Shown here: positions 36,105 through 46,154 of the stretch, one piece after another
Numbering within the stretch: the stretch's first letter is position 1
Layout of the letters: each line of letters begins with the position of its first letter
Assembly: GCA_037718865.1 (NCBI GenBank)
Contig: JBBJMP010000026.1
Span: 1-64,000 of the forward strand
Direction of reading: 5' to 3'
DNA length: 64,000 nucleotides
From: JADCRZ01 sp037718865
Lineage (GTDB): Bacteria > Bacteroidota > Bacteroidia > Chitinophagales > Chitinophagaceae
Translations under genes and position numbers: made by a program
The notes under the pieces: generated by a model
What the model saw: the letters and a program-made list of their open reading frames with translations, nothing else
Databases searched by the model: none
Told to the model about the DNA's origin: nothing

Positions 36105-37205
36105 CTAACATTTTATCTTTGCTGCTTTGGGGAGTATTTTATAGATATATTCCTGTCGTTTTTTATTAAGGGATTGTATCTCGACCTGAATCTTTGTACG
36201 CTCTTCCGATTTCTGCTTGATGTATACCTTGCGCTGCTCTATGCTCATGGTGCGCATTTCTTTGGGAAGGTCGTCTGACTTGATTTCCGTAATTACTTTT
36301 TCATTGTCTTTTACGGCATCCACCAGATCCCAACTGGAGTTTTTATAGGCATGTGAACTCTTGCAAAAGCTGCGTTCCGCTATATTGGCCAATCCATAAC
36401 TCGCTGCATTATTATCCTGCACAATTTGTTGTTCCTTCCTATACTCACCTGACGCTCCGTAATAAACATAGGTCGCGTTAAGTTTATCGTTCAACGCAGC
36501 AATCTGATCATCGTATGGTGTTGGCACATACACAGTCTTGCTGTTTTGTTCGATGCTCATAAATGTTCCGCCTGTTAATTCCGCGCCACGCTTCCAGCTC
36601 AAAGTGATGTCGTCATTAAAATCACCGCAGTAAATGGTATTCACCACAACTCCCTTTTCCTTTGCCGCACCACAGGCTAGCTCGTACGATACACTTCCCT
36701 GCGTAAATGGCTCGTTGCCTGCAATGAAAATCATTTTCAAATCAGCATTGGAGGCAGACCACGCCAATTGATTCAGGGAAGTTTTGATCACCTGCCCGCA
36801 AAATTCATTTCCACCATTGGTGCTTAGTGAAAACAGCTTCTCCGAAATAACATCAAGGTCTTCGGTTAAAGCACTCACCTGGCGGATATAGCCTTCATAA
36901 GACGAAAGCCCGTCATTGCCATATTCATACAGCGCAATCTTAATATTGGGCTGCTTGCCATCTCCGCTTTTGGCGGCGGCCACTTCATTTACAATTTTCC
37001 ACAACTGCGATTTTGCCTGATCGATTAGACCATCCATACTATTGCTCGTATCAAGCAAAAGCGAGATCATGATCGTTTGACCTTTTGCAGGAGCAACAGA
37101 TTGATTGTCATCATTGAGTTCGTCTGTTGTAAAACTCATCAGGAGGAAAGCCACCAGGAATACAAGGGGTCTTGAAAGGATGCGGCAATGACGTAGTAGT
37201 TTCAT
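36105..37205 (-). CDS. Exported VWA-domain protein with frayed C-terminus
   Basis: 366 residues. After a signal-like N-terminus (LSRPLVFLVAFLLMSF) comes a von Willebrand A domain with the MIDAS motif LLLDTSNSMDG (DxSxS) and LKMIFIAGNEPFTQ. The remainder is helical and charged. The frame ends KILPKAAKIKC, but one missing A in the preceding A-run would instead give SSKDKMLDASMMKAIKEQGN and AKNLKWEEGC to a stop at 36034, which looks like the authentic end. The last 35 or so residues are therefore probably altered; the VWA core is untouched. Such proteins bind ligands through a metal ion; the role here is unknown. Confidence 0.75.
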   Translation of the reverse strand: MKLLRHCRILSRPLVFLVAFLLMSFTTDELNDDNQSVAPAKGQTIMISLLLDTSNSMDGLIDQAKSQLWKIVNEVAAAKSGDGKQPNIKIALYEYGNDGLSSYEGYIRQVSALTEDLDVISEKLFSLSTNGGNEFCGQVIKTSLNQLAWSASNADLKMIFIAGNEPFTQGSVSYELACGAAKEKGVVVNTIYCGDFNDDITLSWKRGAELTGGTFMSIEQNSKTVYVPTPYDDQIAALNDKLNATYVYYGASGEYRKEQQIVQDNNAASYGLANIAERSFCKSSHAYKNSSWDLVDAVKDNEKVITEIKSDDLPKEMRTMSIEQRKVYIKQKSEERTKIQVEIQSLNKKRQEYIYKILPKAAKIKC

Positions 37206-37392
37206 AATAGTATGCGTTTGCTTTTGGTAAAGTTTACGCGAAAAAACAGGATACGAAACTTAAACTCCGTGAAGGCTTGAGCCCACTAAGGGAAGGCAGC
37301 CAGACACTGAGTGAACCGGTAGAATAGAACCCTTCATGCCTAAAATCATTAAATATTATTGTGTTAACTTTCCGCAGAATAGAATTCAGACC

Positions 37393-39273
37393 ATGATCAA
37401 ACGATTATTCCTGCTCGCTTTCCTTGCCTCGCTATTGGCAAGGCCGTGCCTTGGGCAGAAAGAGAAAGAGTCGTATAAGAAGAGTTTATCCAGTCGAACA
37501 AGCGCAGAACAATTGGTGAATGAAGCCGAAGCGCTGAAAGTAGCAAATCCGGATGCCGCCCTGGGCAAAGTTCAGCAGGCATTAGCGGTATGCGTGGCGC
37601 AAGGAGATGATTTCAATGAAGGCCGATCCTATATTTTGTTAGCCGAAGTAAACGAAGGTATTTTAGAATGGAAGCTGGCATACGAAAACTATCTGCGTGC
37701 AAAAGACAAGCTAGCGTCTGCCACGAAATCTCCTGAGTATGTCACAACCTTGAGAGGTCTGGGCAATATGGGCTTAAAGCTACGAGACTACACATCTGCA
37801 CTTCAATATTATCAAGACGCTTTGACCCTTCGGCTCAGCAGCGCGGAGCGAATGGAATTTACGATCGCGGTTTCGGAAGTGTATTATCAGATGAGGAGTT
37901 ACGAGGAAGCGTTAAGTGTGTTGGATAACGCGTATCAATCGCGTAAGATTCAAAATCCTCAATTCGAAAACCAGTGCAAAAAAATAGATGTTCGCCTTAA
38001 TGGATTGGACAAAAACCAGAACCTCTACAGCAATTCGCTAAACACGATTCGCAGTGGTAATAGCATAAGTTCTCAGGAACAACAATCGGTTCAGCAAACC
38101 AAGGAGGAGATCGTAGATGTATTGCAACAGAATAAATTGTATGATGAAGAAATTCATTTGCGCAGGCAATCCATTGAATTCAACACCGAGTTAAATAACC
38201 TGGCAGAAGTCAGCAAAGATCGAGTGGCCATCAGTAAAAATCTCGATGCAAAGGGAGAAACGGAGGCTGCTATCAAGGAAGCTGAAGAGGCGGTGAGCAT
38301 CGTCACGACCATCGACAATCCATTAACGGAAGCGAGCGCTTTTCTTTCCCTCGCCAACCTTTATGAAAAGAATGGTCAGACCAACAAAGCACTCAGTGCT
38401 TATAAAAAATACAGTGATGCAATAAGTCGCAAGGAAGCACAAAGGGAAAGCCGGTTAGTAAAAAAATCCGAACTCATCCGAAAGCAAAAAGATATTGAAG
38501 AGTATACGAAAGATGTATCCATCGGACAGCAAACCGTCTTCCGGCAGCAACTTGTCATTTATGGATTGCTTGCCATCATCCTCATTATTGGTGTTACTTC
38601 TTTTTTTATTTATAAGAATGCGCAAGCTAGCAAACTCGCTAATCGCCTGCTGGCGTTGAAGTCGTTACGTGGGCAGATGAATCCACATTTTATTTTCAAT
38701 GCTTTAAATTCGGTTAATCAATTTATCTCGCAACAAGATGAACGAACAGCCAATCGGTTTCTCTCCGAGTTTGCTTTGCTGATGAGACTTATTCTGGAAA
38801 ATTCGCAGGAAGATTTTATTCCATTGCAAAAAGAACAGGAAATTCTTTCCTTATATCTGAAACTGGAGCACTATAGGTTCCGCGACAAATTTGACTATGA
38901 AATAAAGGTAGATGAAAATGTCAACCCTGAAGCGACTCAAATTCCACCCATGTTGATACAGCCCTATATCGAGAATGCTGTGTGGCATGGACTTCGATAT
39001 AAAAATGAAAAAGGAAAATTGCTTCTGCATTTTTACAGGCAAAATGGGAACCTTGTGGCTGAGATTACTGACGATGGTGTTGGGCGACAGCGATCAGCAG
39101 AACTGAAAACAGAAAACCAAAAGAAACATAACTCCACAGGACTGAAAAACATTGAGGAGCGACTGGCTATTATTAATAAAGTGTATCAGTTGGATTATCG
39201 GGTGCACATTGAAGATCGGAAGGACAATGGTACACGAGTGAGTGTATACCTTCCGGTCACGAAACAAAGCTAA
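37393..39273 (+). CDS. LytS-type sensor histidine kinase with TPR sensor region
   Basis: 626 residues from ATG 37393 (MIKRLFLLAFLASLLARPCL signal); 37336 would put 19 residues before it. A TPR-rich periplasmic part (YILLAEVNEGILEWKLAYEN, YTSALQYYQDALTLRLSS, LANLYEKNGQTNKALSAYKK) precedes one membrane helix (VIYGLLAIILIIGVTSFFIY). The kinase core has the phospho-acceptor motif MNPHFIFNALNSVNQFI, PPMLIQPYIENAVWHGL (N-box) and ITDDGVGRQRS, ending GTRVSVYLPV. The response regulator ATG follows the stop with no gap, so they form an operon and a signalling pair. Confidence 0.93.
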   Translation: MIKRLFLLAFLASLLARPCLGQKEKESYKKSLSSRTSAEQLVNEAEALKVANPDAALGKVQQALAVCVAQGDDFNEGRSYILLAEVNEGILEWKLAYENYLRAKDKLASATKSPEYVTTLRGLGNMGLKLRDYTSALQYYQDALTLRLSSAERMEFTIAVSEVYYQMRSYEEALSVLDNAYQSRKIQNPQFENQCKKIDVRLNGLDKNQNLYSNSLNTIRSGNSISSQEQQSVQQTKEEIVDVLQQNKLYDEEIHLRRQSIEFNTELNNLAEVSKDRVAISKNLDAKGETEAAIKEAEEAVSIVTTIDNPLTEASAFLSLANLYEKNGQTNKALSAYKKYSDAISRKEAQRESRLVKKSELIRKQKDIEEYTKDVSIGQQTVFRQQLVIYGLLAIILIIGVTSFFIYKNAQASKLANRLLALKSLRGQMNPHFIFNALNSVNQFISQQDERTANRFLSEFALLMRLILENSQEDFIPLQKEQEILSLYLKLEHYRFRDKFDYEIKVDENVNPEATQIPPMLIQPYIENAVWHGLRYKNEKGKLLLHFYRQNGNLVAEITDDGVGRQRSAELKTENQKKHNSTGLKNIEERLAIINKVYQLDYRVHIEDRKDNGTRVSVYLPVTKQS

Positions 39274-40020
39274 ATGATGATGAAGGCCGTAATTATTGAT
39301 GATGAAGAAGACAGTCGAAAAATTCTGGCGAACTATCTGGCAAAGTATTGTGCCGATATAGAAGTGTGTGGGTTTGGTGAATCCGTTGCCACTGGTAAGG
39401 AGGCAATACAGAAACATAATCCTGATGTTGTGTTCCTCGATATTGAAATGCCGTATGGAAATGGCTTCGATCTTCTCGACAGTATAAAAGAAATTACATT
39501 CGAAACTGTATTCGTCACTGCTTTTGATCATTATGCCATTCAAGCATTAAACCAGAGTGCTGCATACTATTTGCTAAAACCCATTAGCATTGATGAAATC
39601 GTCAATGCCGTTAATAAGATTCGAACTGAGCGAAGTGAAGCAAACTATACGCACCATAGCAACGTATTGCTTGATAACATCCGAACGCCTGTCAATCAAA
39701 AGATCATGTTACCAACAATGGAAGGGTTTGAGATTGTGACAATCAATACCATACTATACTGTGAGGCCGCTGATAACTTCACACGGTTTTATCTGGAGGG
39801 TGTGGCTAATCCGCTCCTCATTTGCAAAACACTAAAGTACTTTGAAGAAATTTTAAAGGAACATCGATTTCTCAGAATCCATCGCTCCCATCTGATCAAC
39901 CCTGACTATGTAATCCGCTATACCAAGGGCAAAGGAGGATCAGTTACCATGAAGAATAATAAAGAACTCGAAATGTCTGCAGAAAAGAGGCACCAGTTTT
40001 TGGGAATGTTTGAGAAGTAA
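39274..40020 (+). CDS. LytTR-family response regulator
   Basis: 248 residues. Receiver domain: AVIIDDEEDSRKIL (acidic pocket), DVVFLDIEMPYGNGFDLL (phospho-acceptor Asp), FVTAFDHYAIQAL and YYLLKPIS (conserved Lys). The LytTR DNA-binding domain covers the last 100 residues: YCEAADNFTRFYLEG, FLRIHRSHLINPDYVIRYTK. It starts on the base after the kinase stop; ATG codons at 39274, 39277 and 39280 are all possible. It probably controls nearby or distant promoters in answer to the TPR-sensor kinase. Confidence 0.95.
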   Translation: MMMKAVIIDDEEDSRKILANYLAKYCADIEVCGFGESVATGKEAIQKHNPDVVFLDIEMPYGNGFDLLDSIKEITFETVFVTAFDHYAIQALNQSAAYYLLKPISIDEIVNAVNKIRTERSEANYTHHSNVLLDNIRTPVNQKIMLPTMEGFEIVTINTILYCEAADNFTRFYLEGVANPLLICKTLKYFEEILKEHRFLRIHRSHLINPDYVIRYTKGKGGSVTMKNNKELEMSAEKRHQFLGMFEK

Positions 40021-40211
40021 TTTAACACATTAACAGTAACGGAAAACAGACTAAGTTTGGATTGAACACAATGACGAAGTTAATATGCTGGTATTTTCTT
40101 TTCTGCTGGCACGATGGTTACGTTTAATAGTTCCGTATGCCGTATCACTGAAATATCCGTTACGCGTAATATATTTCGCTGAGTTAATTCTTTAAACAAC
40201 TCATGTGTATT

Positions 40212-40865
40212 TTACGCCGTTGTTGGTATGTCCCATCGTAATTTTTCCCATTCGGCCTTTCCTATAGCTGTTAAATATTTCTCTTTGAAATAATGACTTT
40301 GTAATAATTTAGATACTCCTTCTTCCGCAAAGTTCAATGAATTAAAACCAACCTCTAATGGATATTCTTTAATTTCTGTCGTCGAATTTGAAATTATCAT
40401 TTTACCTAAATCTTCTAAGCTTCCCCTAGTCAAGACAGCATTCCAGTAAGCCTGATTTTCAGGTAATAAACTGTAATGTGCAGATAAGCCTGAAAGGAAT
40501 TGCGATTGAATAATTTGAGGGTCTAATTCATCAGAAAATATCACGTGGAAATCTATTCTGTGCCACGGATCACTTTTGCTTTGATTTCCGAATATTTTTA
40601 AACGTAACTCTATTACGGGGAATATTTTTTTTATTTTTGGTATCTTTCCTTCATCAAAATATTTTTTAATTATTTCATATCCATCTAAAAACAGATAGTC
40701 ATTAATACCAAGCACGGTAAAGCAATCCGGCAGCTTGTTTAAATCATTAATATATTCTTCCCAAATATTGTCTTTGTGCTTTCCATAATGTTCAATTATT
40801 GAAGCAGGGGTGTGAACATGCAAATCCCATTTGCTCCAATATGACCCAATACTTTTTATATTCAT
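40212..40865 (-). pseudogene. TrlF-like PHP/ATPase protein, N-terminal stub
   Basis: 217 residues beginning MNIKSIGSYWSKWDLHVHTP, where DLHVHTP is the metal-binding opening of PHP domains. FTVLGINDYLFLDGYEIIKK and FPVIELRLK follow, as in proteins with an N-terminal PHP and a C-terminal SMC-like ATPase (TrlF family, usually about 900 residues or more). The frame stops at 40212 after EWEKLRWDIPTTA with no ATPase Walker motifs, so only the front quarter remains. The stub itself is uninterrupted. Confidence 0.5.
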
Positions 40866-41102
40866 TGCAAAATTTTCTTTAAAGTAAATTTACTGATCAA
40901 AATGCTGAGTATATTTTTAAATATAGAAACCAATAAGATGTGACGTATGTTTTATTGGCCCACAGGCTGCCGGATAGAAGTGGAAAGCCCGCAGCTGAAG
41001 GTTTGTGTGGATGGTTTGTGGCGAGGACTTGTAACGTATATCCGGATCTGCTGCTGATATATATTCTTCAGCTGACAGCCCCAAAATATTTTTACTAAAA
41101 TT
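40866..41102. other. Intergenic stretch without supported gene
   Basis: 237 bp between two broken minus-strand genes. A short open frame near 40950-41060 (RGLVTYIRICC) has a repetitive look but no known family. Nothing firm was seen. Confidence 0.25.
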
Positions 41103-42509
41103 TTACTTACTTGTATCAAGTTCCCAATCGTCTGTTCTGAAAGGTGCTACAGGCAATCCTTCTTTGCTGCATAAATTTCCAACGCCTGCATTGGTAAAAG
41201 AAAATTTTACGGCAACCGGTTGTGTAACCTCTTTGCTCCACACAATCAATCTATCGTTATTGATCTTTGCACTTGCAGGATAAAATTTTTTGTCTGCGCC
41301 AGCAATCAAAAGCGCCGTAATGTTTTTGCCTTTTGCCATTAGACCGGTTGGCACATTGTCAAATGAAATGATGGCTTTGTCTTTTCTGCACATCAATGCT
41401 TTTATACACCGGGCTTTTGTAAACGATGCCTTGTTTATGATACGTTTCAGCAAGCGCCCAGTTAGCAAGCCTGTAGCCCACATCGTGTTTGTTCTTTGGA
41501 TGAATATCTGTTGTGTCATCTACAAGGTCTGTGGTAACAACCATTCGAACATTATCATGCATCATTGCTTTTGTTTGCTGCTCACGTATGATGCTGCCGT
41601 CAAAATTATCTCCGTAAGTAAAAGGCGCAATCTGCACATAATAAAAGGGAATGTTTTTGTTCCATGCCTTGCGCCAGCTGTCTATCATTGTTGTAAGCAG
41701 TTTGCCGTATGTGTAGGGTGCTGCGGTATTACCCTCTCCCTGGTACCAGATGGCGCCTGCAATAGAAAAATTGTAACAGGCGCAAGTATGCCATTGAATG
41801 TTGCGCCGGGGGTTTTGGGCCAACCATCGTGAGGGTGTAGTTTTTCTGCTGAGGCTTTTAATTCATGGTCGTTGTTTATGAGATCGGCAGGCGTCCATAC
41901 TTCGGCAGGGGTGCCACCCCAGTTTGCATTAATGAGACCAACAGGTACATTAAGGTTAGCGTTTAATTTTTTGGCGAAGAAAAAACCAACGGCGCTGAAA
42001 GCCTTGAGTGTATTGGAATCGCAGAGTGTCCAGGATGCTTTACAATCATCCTGCGACGCTGGTGAAGTTGTTTTTGGAATATAAAAGAAGCGAATGTTTT
42101 TATTTGTTGCTGCAGTGGGCAATTCTGCTCTTACGTCGGGCAGGCCCCACTGTTCATTCATTTCCATATTTGACTGGCCCGAACATATCCATACTTCGCC
42201 GACCAGGACATCATCAAGTGTTATAGTGTTCCACCCTTTGAAGGTAATAGTAAACGGTCCGCCTGCTGCAGGTGTTTCTACAAACAATTGCCAGTTGGCG
42301 TCTCTTGTTGTTTTCACAGAATCTGTTTTGTTGTTCCATGAAGTAGTGACGTAGATCATTTCTGCAGGAGCGGCCCAACCCCAAAGCATTACTTTACTTT
42401 GTTGTTGAAACACCATATTGCTTCCGAGAACTGCCGGCAACCTGATATTTACGTGAGAAACAAAAGCGATAAAAAAATTGAGAATAAAAAAGACACTTAT
42501 TTTTTTCAT
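41103..42509 (-). pseudogene. Sialate O-acetylesterase-like SGNH hydrolase, frameshifted
   Basis: Starting at 42509 (KKISVFFILNFFIAFVSH signal), NIRLPAVLGSNMVFQQ and VGEVWICSGQSNMEMNEQWG hold the SGNH catalytic Ser. The frame breaks near 41775 and resumes as AGAIWYQGEGNTAAPYTYGK and PFYYVQIAPFTYGDN. A second break near 41395 moves to IISFDNVPTGLMAKGKNI, ending WELDTSK at 41103. Joined it would be a full secreted esterase that removes O-acetyl groups from sugars. Two indels inactivate it. It could once have served glycan breakdown with the sulfatase cluster. Confidence 0.8.
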
Positions 42510-43592
42510 GTGAGCATTTTTGAATGCATTAAAAATACGAATGAAACAGTTTGCTTCCTGCGACTATCAATTGGTGTTAGGAAACTATTTCTTCGATAAT
42601 TTATCTTTCAAAGTCTTCATATCCTCACTTACTTTTAGATCTAAAATTTTGGCATAGTGCTGTGTAGTCCTAAGGTTTTTATGTCCTAACATTTTGGATA
42701 CAGTTTCAATAGGTACTCCGTTGTTTAAAGTAACAGTTGTAGCAAAAGTGTGGCGTGCTATGTGGAATGTAAGATTGATGGTAATGCCACATGCGTCAGC
42801 AATTTCTTTTAAGTATACGTTCATTTTCTGATTACTAAACACTGGTAATAATCTATCGTGGATAACGCACTGTTCATGATCCTTATACTTGTTCATCAGC
42901 TCTTCGCAAAAGGAAGCAAAGGAATTCTAGAAGGCGAATCTGTCTTTTGCCTTTTGGTAAAAATCCATTTCTCGCCATCAACGCCTACACCGATTTCTGA
43001 ACGCTTTAGTTTCTCAACATCTACATAGGCGAGGCCGGTATAGCAGCTAAAAAGAAAAATGTCTTTCACGTAGTTCATTCGCTTTGCCGGAAATATCTTT
43101 GATTTCATTCTCTCTAATTCATGCTCCGTAAGAAAAGGTCTGTCTACCTGATGCATGCTTATTTTAAAGCCGATGAAAGGGTCTCGGTTGAGCCACCCGT
43201 TTTTGAGACAGATAAAAATGATTTTTTTGAAGTTCTTAAGATATTTCATCGTGGTGTTATGATTACAATTCCTGACACTCTTAAACCAAAATTCATAACT
43301 GCTGATAAATTCATAATTAAGCTTACTTATTTCTATATCAGGCACTTTATATTTCCAATTAATAAAGCTACGCGTATGCCCGAGCGAAGTTGTATAACGC
43401 TTTAAGGTTGTGGGAGAATAATCTTTTCCTGTCAATTGACTGACTTCTTCATTATGTTGTTTAAAGACTTCCAGCACCATATATTTTTGTTGAGGTACTC
43501 CGAACCATCGATCTTTAAAAGATTCATACGGGTGCATTTAAAATTGTCGCATAAAAAAATGGCTAAATTTGGCAAACCAAATCTACCAACCC

Positions 43593-44758
43593 ATGACGGA
43601 AGCCAATTTCATTGCCTTAGCGCAAAAGCGGTATGCAGAATTACAAGCCTTAAATAAAATTGATAATTTTTACGACTACGAAAAAGAGTTTGAGAAAATA
43701 TGGCGGGACCTGGGCAGGTCAGTCTTGGAAGCAAATATAAGTGACGTACCGGCCGACAGGCGTAAAAAAAAACACTCACCAAATTTGGGAAAGTCAGTAT
43801 AAATAAAACCCATAGTTTTAGTAATGGTGCGAATGGTTTTCAAATAAGTCCTCATTTGCAGGAACTATTGGTGTATGCTGGCCAGATGGATTGTTATCAA
43901 AGATGCAATGAGGTGCTGGAAAAATTTATAGATATACAAGTGAGTACCTCCCAGGTTTATCTGGTAACAGATTGCTACGGCAAGTTAGCTGAAAAGGAAG
44001 TAAATGTTTGCCGGTCGTTAGAACCGGTAAAGAAAGGCGAAGTGTTGTATGTGGAAGCAGACGGCTCTATGCTGTTAACCCGGGATGAAGGTTGGAAGGA
44101 AGTAAAAGTGGGCAGGATGTTTACGAGCGACTCTTGCATTGACCCTAACGGGAACTCAAGCTGGATAAGGCATTCACAATACGTAGCCCACCTGGGAAAC
44201 CATAAGGATTTTACCAGCCATATGGATACGTTAATAGAGTCGTATGGCAGATTGGGGAAGCGATTGGTATTTATTGCTGATGGGGGAACATGGATAAAAA
44301 ACTGGATAGAAGATGCCTATCCGCTAGCCGTATCCATACTGGACTATTATCATGTTTGTGAACACCTGCATCAATTTGCCAATACTATTTTTACTGATGA
44401 AGCGAAGCTGAAAAAATGGACAGAAAAACAAAAAGAACTGTTATTACAAAGTAAAGTGACAGCGGTTATCAAAAACATAAAACGAAAAGATAGTGAAAGC
44501 CGGGACGCACTATCACTGATTAATTATTATACCAGCAATGCTTATAGAATGGATTACCAATGCTATAAAAATACAGGTGCCGGTATAATAGGGTCGGGTG
44601 CAATAGAATCAGCACACAGAACAGTAGTGCAAAAGCGGATGAAACAATCGGGGCAAAGATGGACTAACAACGGCGCTCAAAATATGCTAAATCTAAGAGT
44701 GTTATCAATGAATAAACAGTGGGGGAAAGTAGTAGAATTGATTAAAGAGGCCGCTTAA
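43593..44758 (+). CDS. ISKra4-family transposase, two phases joined by -1 shift
   Basis: Phase one from ATG 43593 (MTEANFIALAQKRYAELQAL) reads to an A9 run at 43764-43772. A -1 shift there gives RKKKTLTKFGKVSINKTHSF and continues without a stop to 44758: SPHLQELLVYAGQMDCYQRC, VLYVEADGSMLLTRDEGWKE, LVFIADGGTWIKNWIEDAYP, ILDYYHVCEHLHQFAN, and the family ending GIIGSGAIESAHRTVVQKRM. The DGS, DGG and YHVCEHL motifs match ISKra4 transposases. Either programmed frameshifting or one lost base explains the phases; the A9 run favours the former. Confidence 0.78.
43764..43772 (+). promoter_or_regulatory. A9 slippery run, candidate -1 frameshift site
   Basis: CGT followed by nine A and CACTC. Reading straight gives a stop at 43802; sliding back one base fuses the two transposase phases. 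Confidence 0.5.
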
Positions 44759-45047
44759 ACGGATAGCGACAATTTTAAATGCACCCATTCATACCTGATT
44801 TCTTTTCCATCCTGAACCATTTCTCTCTCGGTCGCATGTACTTTGTTCCTTAAAGCATCAAGAAAAGAATTTAATGCCCTTGCCGCGGCATGGCCTCCTT
44901 TCATTCTGCCCGCAGTGGCCGACCATTGTGAACGCTGTACGAACCTGTGAGTTGATTGTTCCATTCGTTGTCCATTAACTGTAATTCTTAAGTAAATGGG
45001 ATATTGGTTACCCCTTCTTTTAGATGCGATTCTTGTAAAAAAAAGAA

Positions 45048-46034
45048 TAGGGTTATCCAGATAGAGCGCAAAGCGAAGATAAGAAATAGACCTTAGCTAA
45101 TAAATTTAGTATATTTGTACTAAATATTTGAGTATGTTTCAGGGAATCACCATTAGTGAGTTTAATAAGTTCTTTACAAGTGAAGATGATTGCAGGCAGT
45201 ATCTGTTTGATTTAAAATGGAATGACGGTTATCGATGCCGCAATTGCAATGGGAAGAAAAGCTGCAAAGGCAAGACTCGGTTTCATTTGCGATGTACACA
45301 GTGCGGGTATGATGAATCTGTCACAGCACACACATTGTTTCACAAGATGAAGATCCCGCTGCTGAAGGCTTTTGGGATTAACTTTCGGATCTCTGTGCGC
45401 AAAAAAGGAATGTCAACCATAGAATTGGCTAATGAATACGGCATCAATCAAAAATCTTCCTGGTTGTTTAAACGAAAGGCACAGGAGGCAATGGCAAGCA
45501 GCGGCAAACATCTTCTTAGTGGTCATGTAGAAGTGGATGAATTGATGATTGGGGGAGTAGATGAGGGCGAACGCGGAAGAAGCAAGGGAGATAAGAAGCT
45601 GGTAGTGATGGCAGTTGAAAAAGTACAAGGAGATAAAATAGGACGAGCCTATGCACAAACGATTGAAGATGCCAGTGCAGAAAGCTTTAAGCCTTTCTTC
45701 GAGAAATATATTGACAAAGATAACACCCAGATTAAGACGGATCAATGGAGGGGTTACTGGCCACTGGAAAGTGAATTTGAAATCAAGCAAAAGCCCTCAA
45801 GTAAAGGGAAAAACTTTATGGGATTGCATTATTTAATCATGAATTTGAAAGGATGGCTAAGAGGTATACATCATAAGTGTTCAGAAAGATTCATGAACGG
45901 ATATTTAGATGAATTCTTCTTCAGATTTAACCGGAGAAACTTTCTACCAACCATCTGGCACAAGCTGATTGAGAGAATGATGCAACATGAACCCTACGCC
46001 TATAAAGCAAATGCGACTTAAATGGATAACCCTA
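45048..46034 (+). mobile_element. IS1595-family insertion sequence
   Basis: 987 bp with 12-bp terminal inverted repeats TAGGGTTATCCA (45048-45059 and, complemented, 46023-46034). Perfect 8-bp target duplications AAAAAGAA flank it (45040-45047 and 46035-46042), the size typical of IS1595. It sits nine codons into the recombinase gene. Deleting it with one duplication restores that start. Confidence 0.9.
45134..46021 (+). CDS. IS1595-family transposase
   Basis: About 295 residues from ATG 45134 (a TTG at 45128 is also in frame). N-terminal zinc ribbon: CRNCNGKKSC and CTQCGYDESVTAHTLFHKMK. DDE-type catalytic part: HVEVDELMIGGVDEGERGRS (first Asp), IKTDQWRGYWPL (second Asp), then MNLKGWLRGIHHKCSERFMN and GYLDEFFFRFNRR. 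Intact and inside well-defined ends, so probably functional. The stop codon is two bases from the right inverted repeat. Confidence 0.92.
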   Translation: MFQGITISEFNKFFTSEDDCRQYLFDLKWNDGYRCRNCNGKKSCKGKTRFHLRCTQCGYDESVTAHTLFHKMKIPLLKAFGINFRISVRKKGMSTIELANEYGINQKSSWLFKRKAQEAMASSGKHLLSGHVEVDELMIGGVDEGERGRSKGDKKLVVMAVEKVQGDKIGRAYAQTIEDASAESFKPFFEKYIDKDNTQIKTDQWRGYWPLESEFEIKQKPSSKGKNFMGLHYLIMNLKGWLRGIHHKCSERFMNGYLDEFFFRFNRRNFLPTIWHKLIERMMQHEPYAYKANAT

Positions 46035-46154
46035 AAAAAGAATATTGATACTGTGTTCCATTTAGGCCTCCTTTTTATAATTAAGAAATATGTTACTTAA
46101 TTGATCGTCAAAGTGGTCTTTGCTGAAATGCAAGTCCGCAAAGGTTTTGGGCTC

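Larger units (their letters stand above)
43530..44786 (+). mobile_element. ISKra4-family insertion sequence
   Basis: 1257 bp bounded by a perfect 21-bp terminal inverted repeat (43530-43550 and 44766-44786, beginning GGGTGCATTTAAAATT). Perfect 8-bp target duplications ATTCATAC flank it (43522-43529 and 44787-44794). It inserted into the recombinase gene, and deleting it with one duplication restores that frame. No internal damage is visible. Confidence 0.9.
42585..46061 (-). pseudogene. Tyrosine recombinase (integrase) split by two insertion sequences
   Basis: The gene starts at ATG 46061 behind a strong AGGAGG. Removing the IS1595 element and one 8-bp duplication joins MEHSINILFFTRIASKRRGN to QYPIYLRITVNGQRMEQS. 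Removing the ISKra4 element and one duplication joins GKEIRYE to SFKDRWFGVPQQ in frame. The SAM-like core (TLKRYTTSLGHTRSFINW) and catalytic part follow. After IPLLPFAK near 42900 a frameshift leads to ELMNKYKDHEQC and the active-site LTFHIARHTFATTVTLNNGV, MLGHKNLRTTQHYAK (HxxR, H, and Tyr nucleophile). About 405 residues when restored. Located next to ssrA, so an island integrase. Confidence 0.85.

Noticed and set aside
43121..43405. Plus-strand open frame opposite the recombinase
   Set aside because: Antisense shadow of a clear tyrosine-recombinase core.
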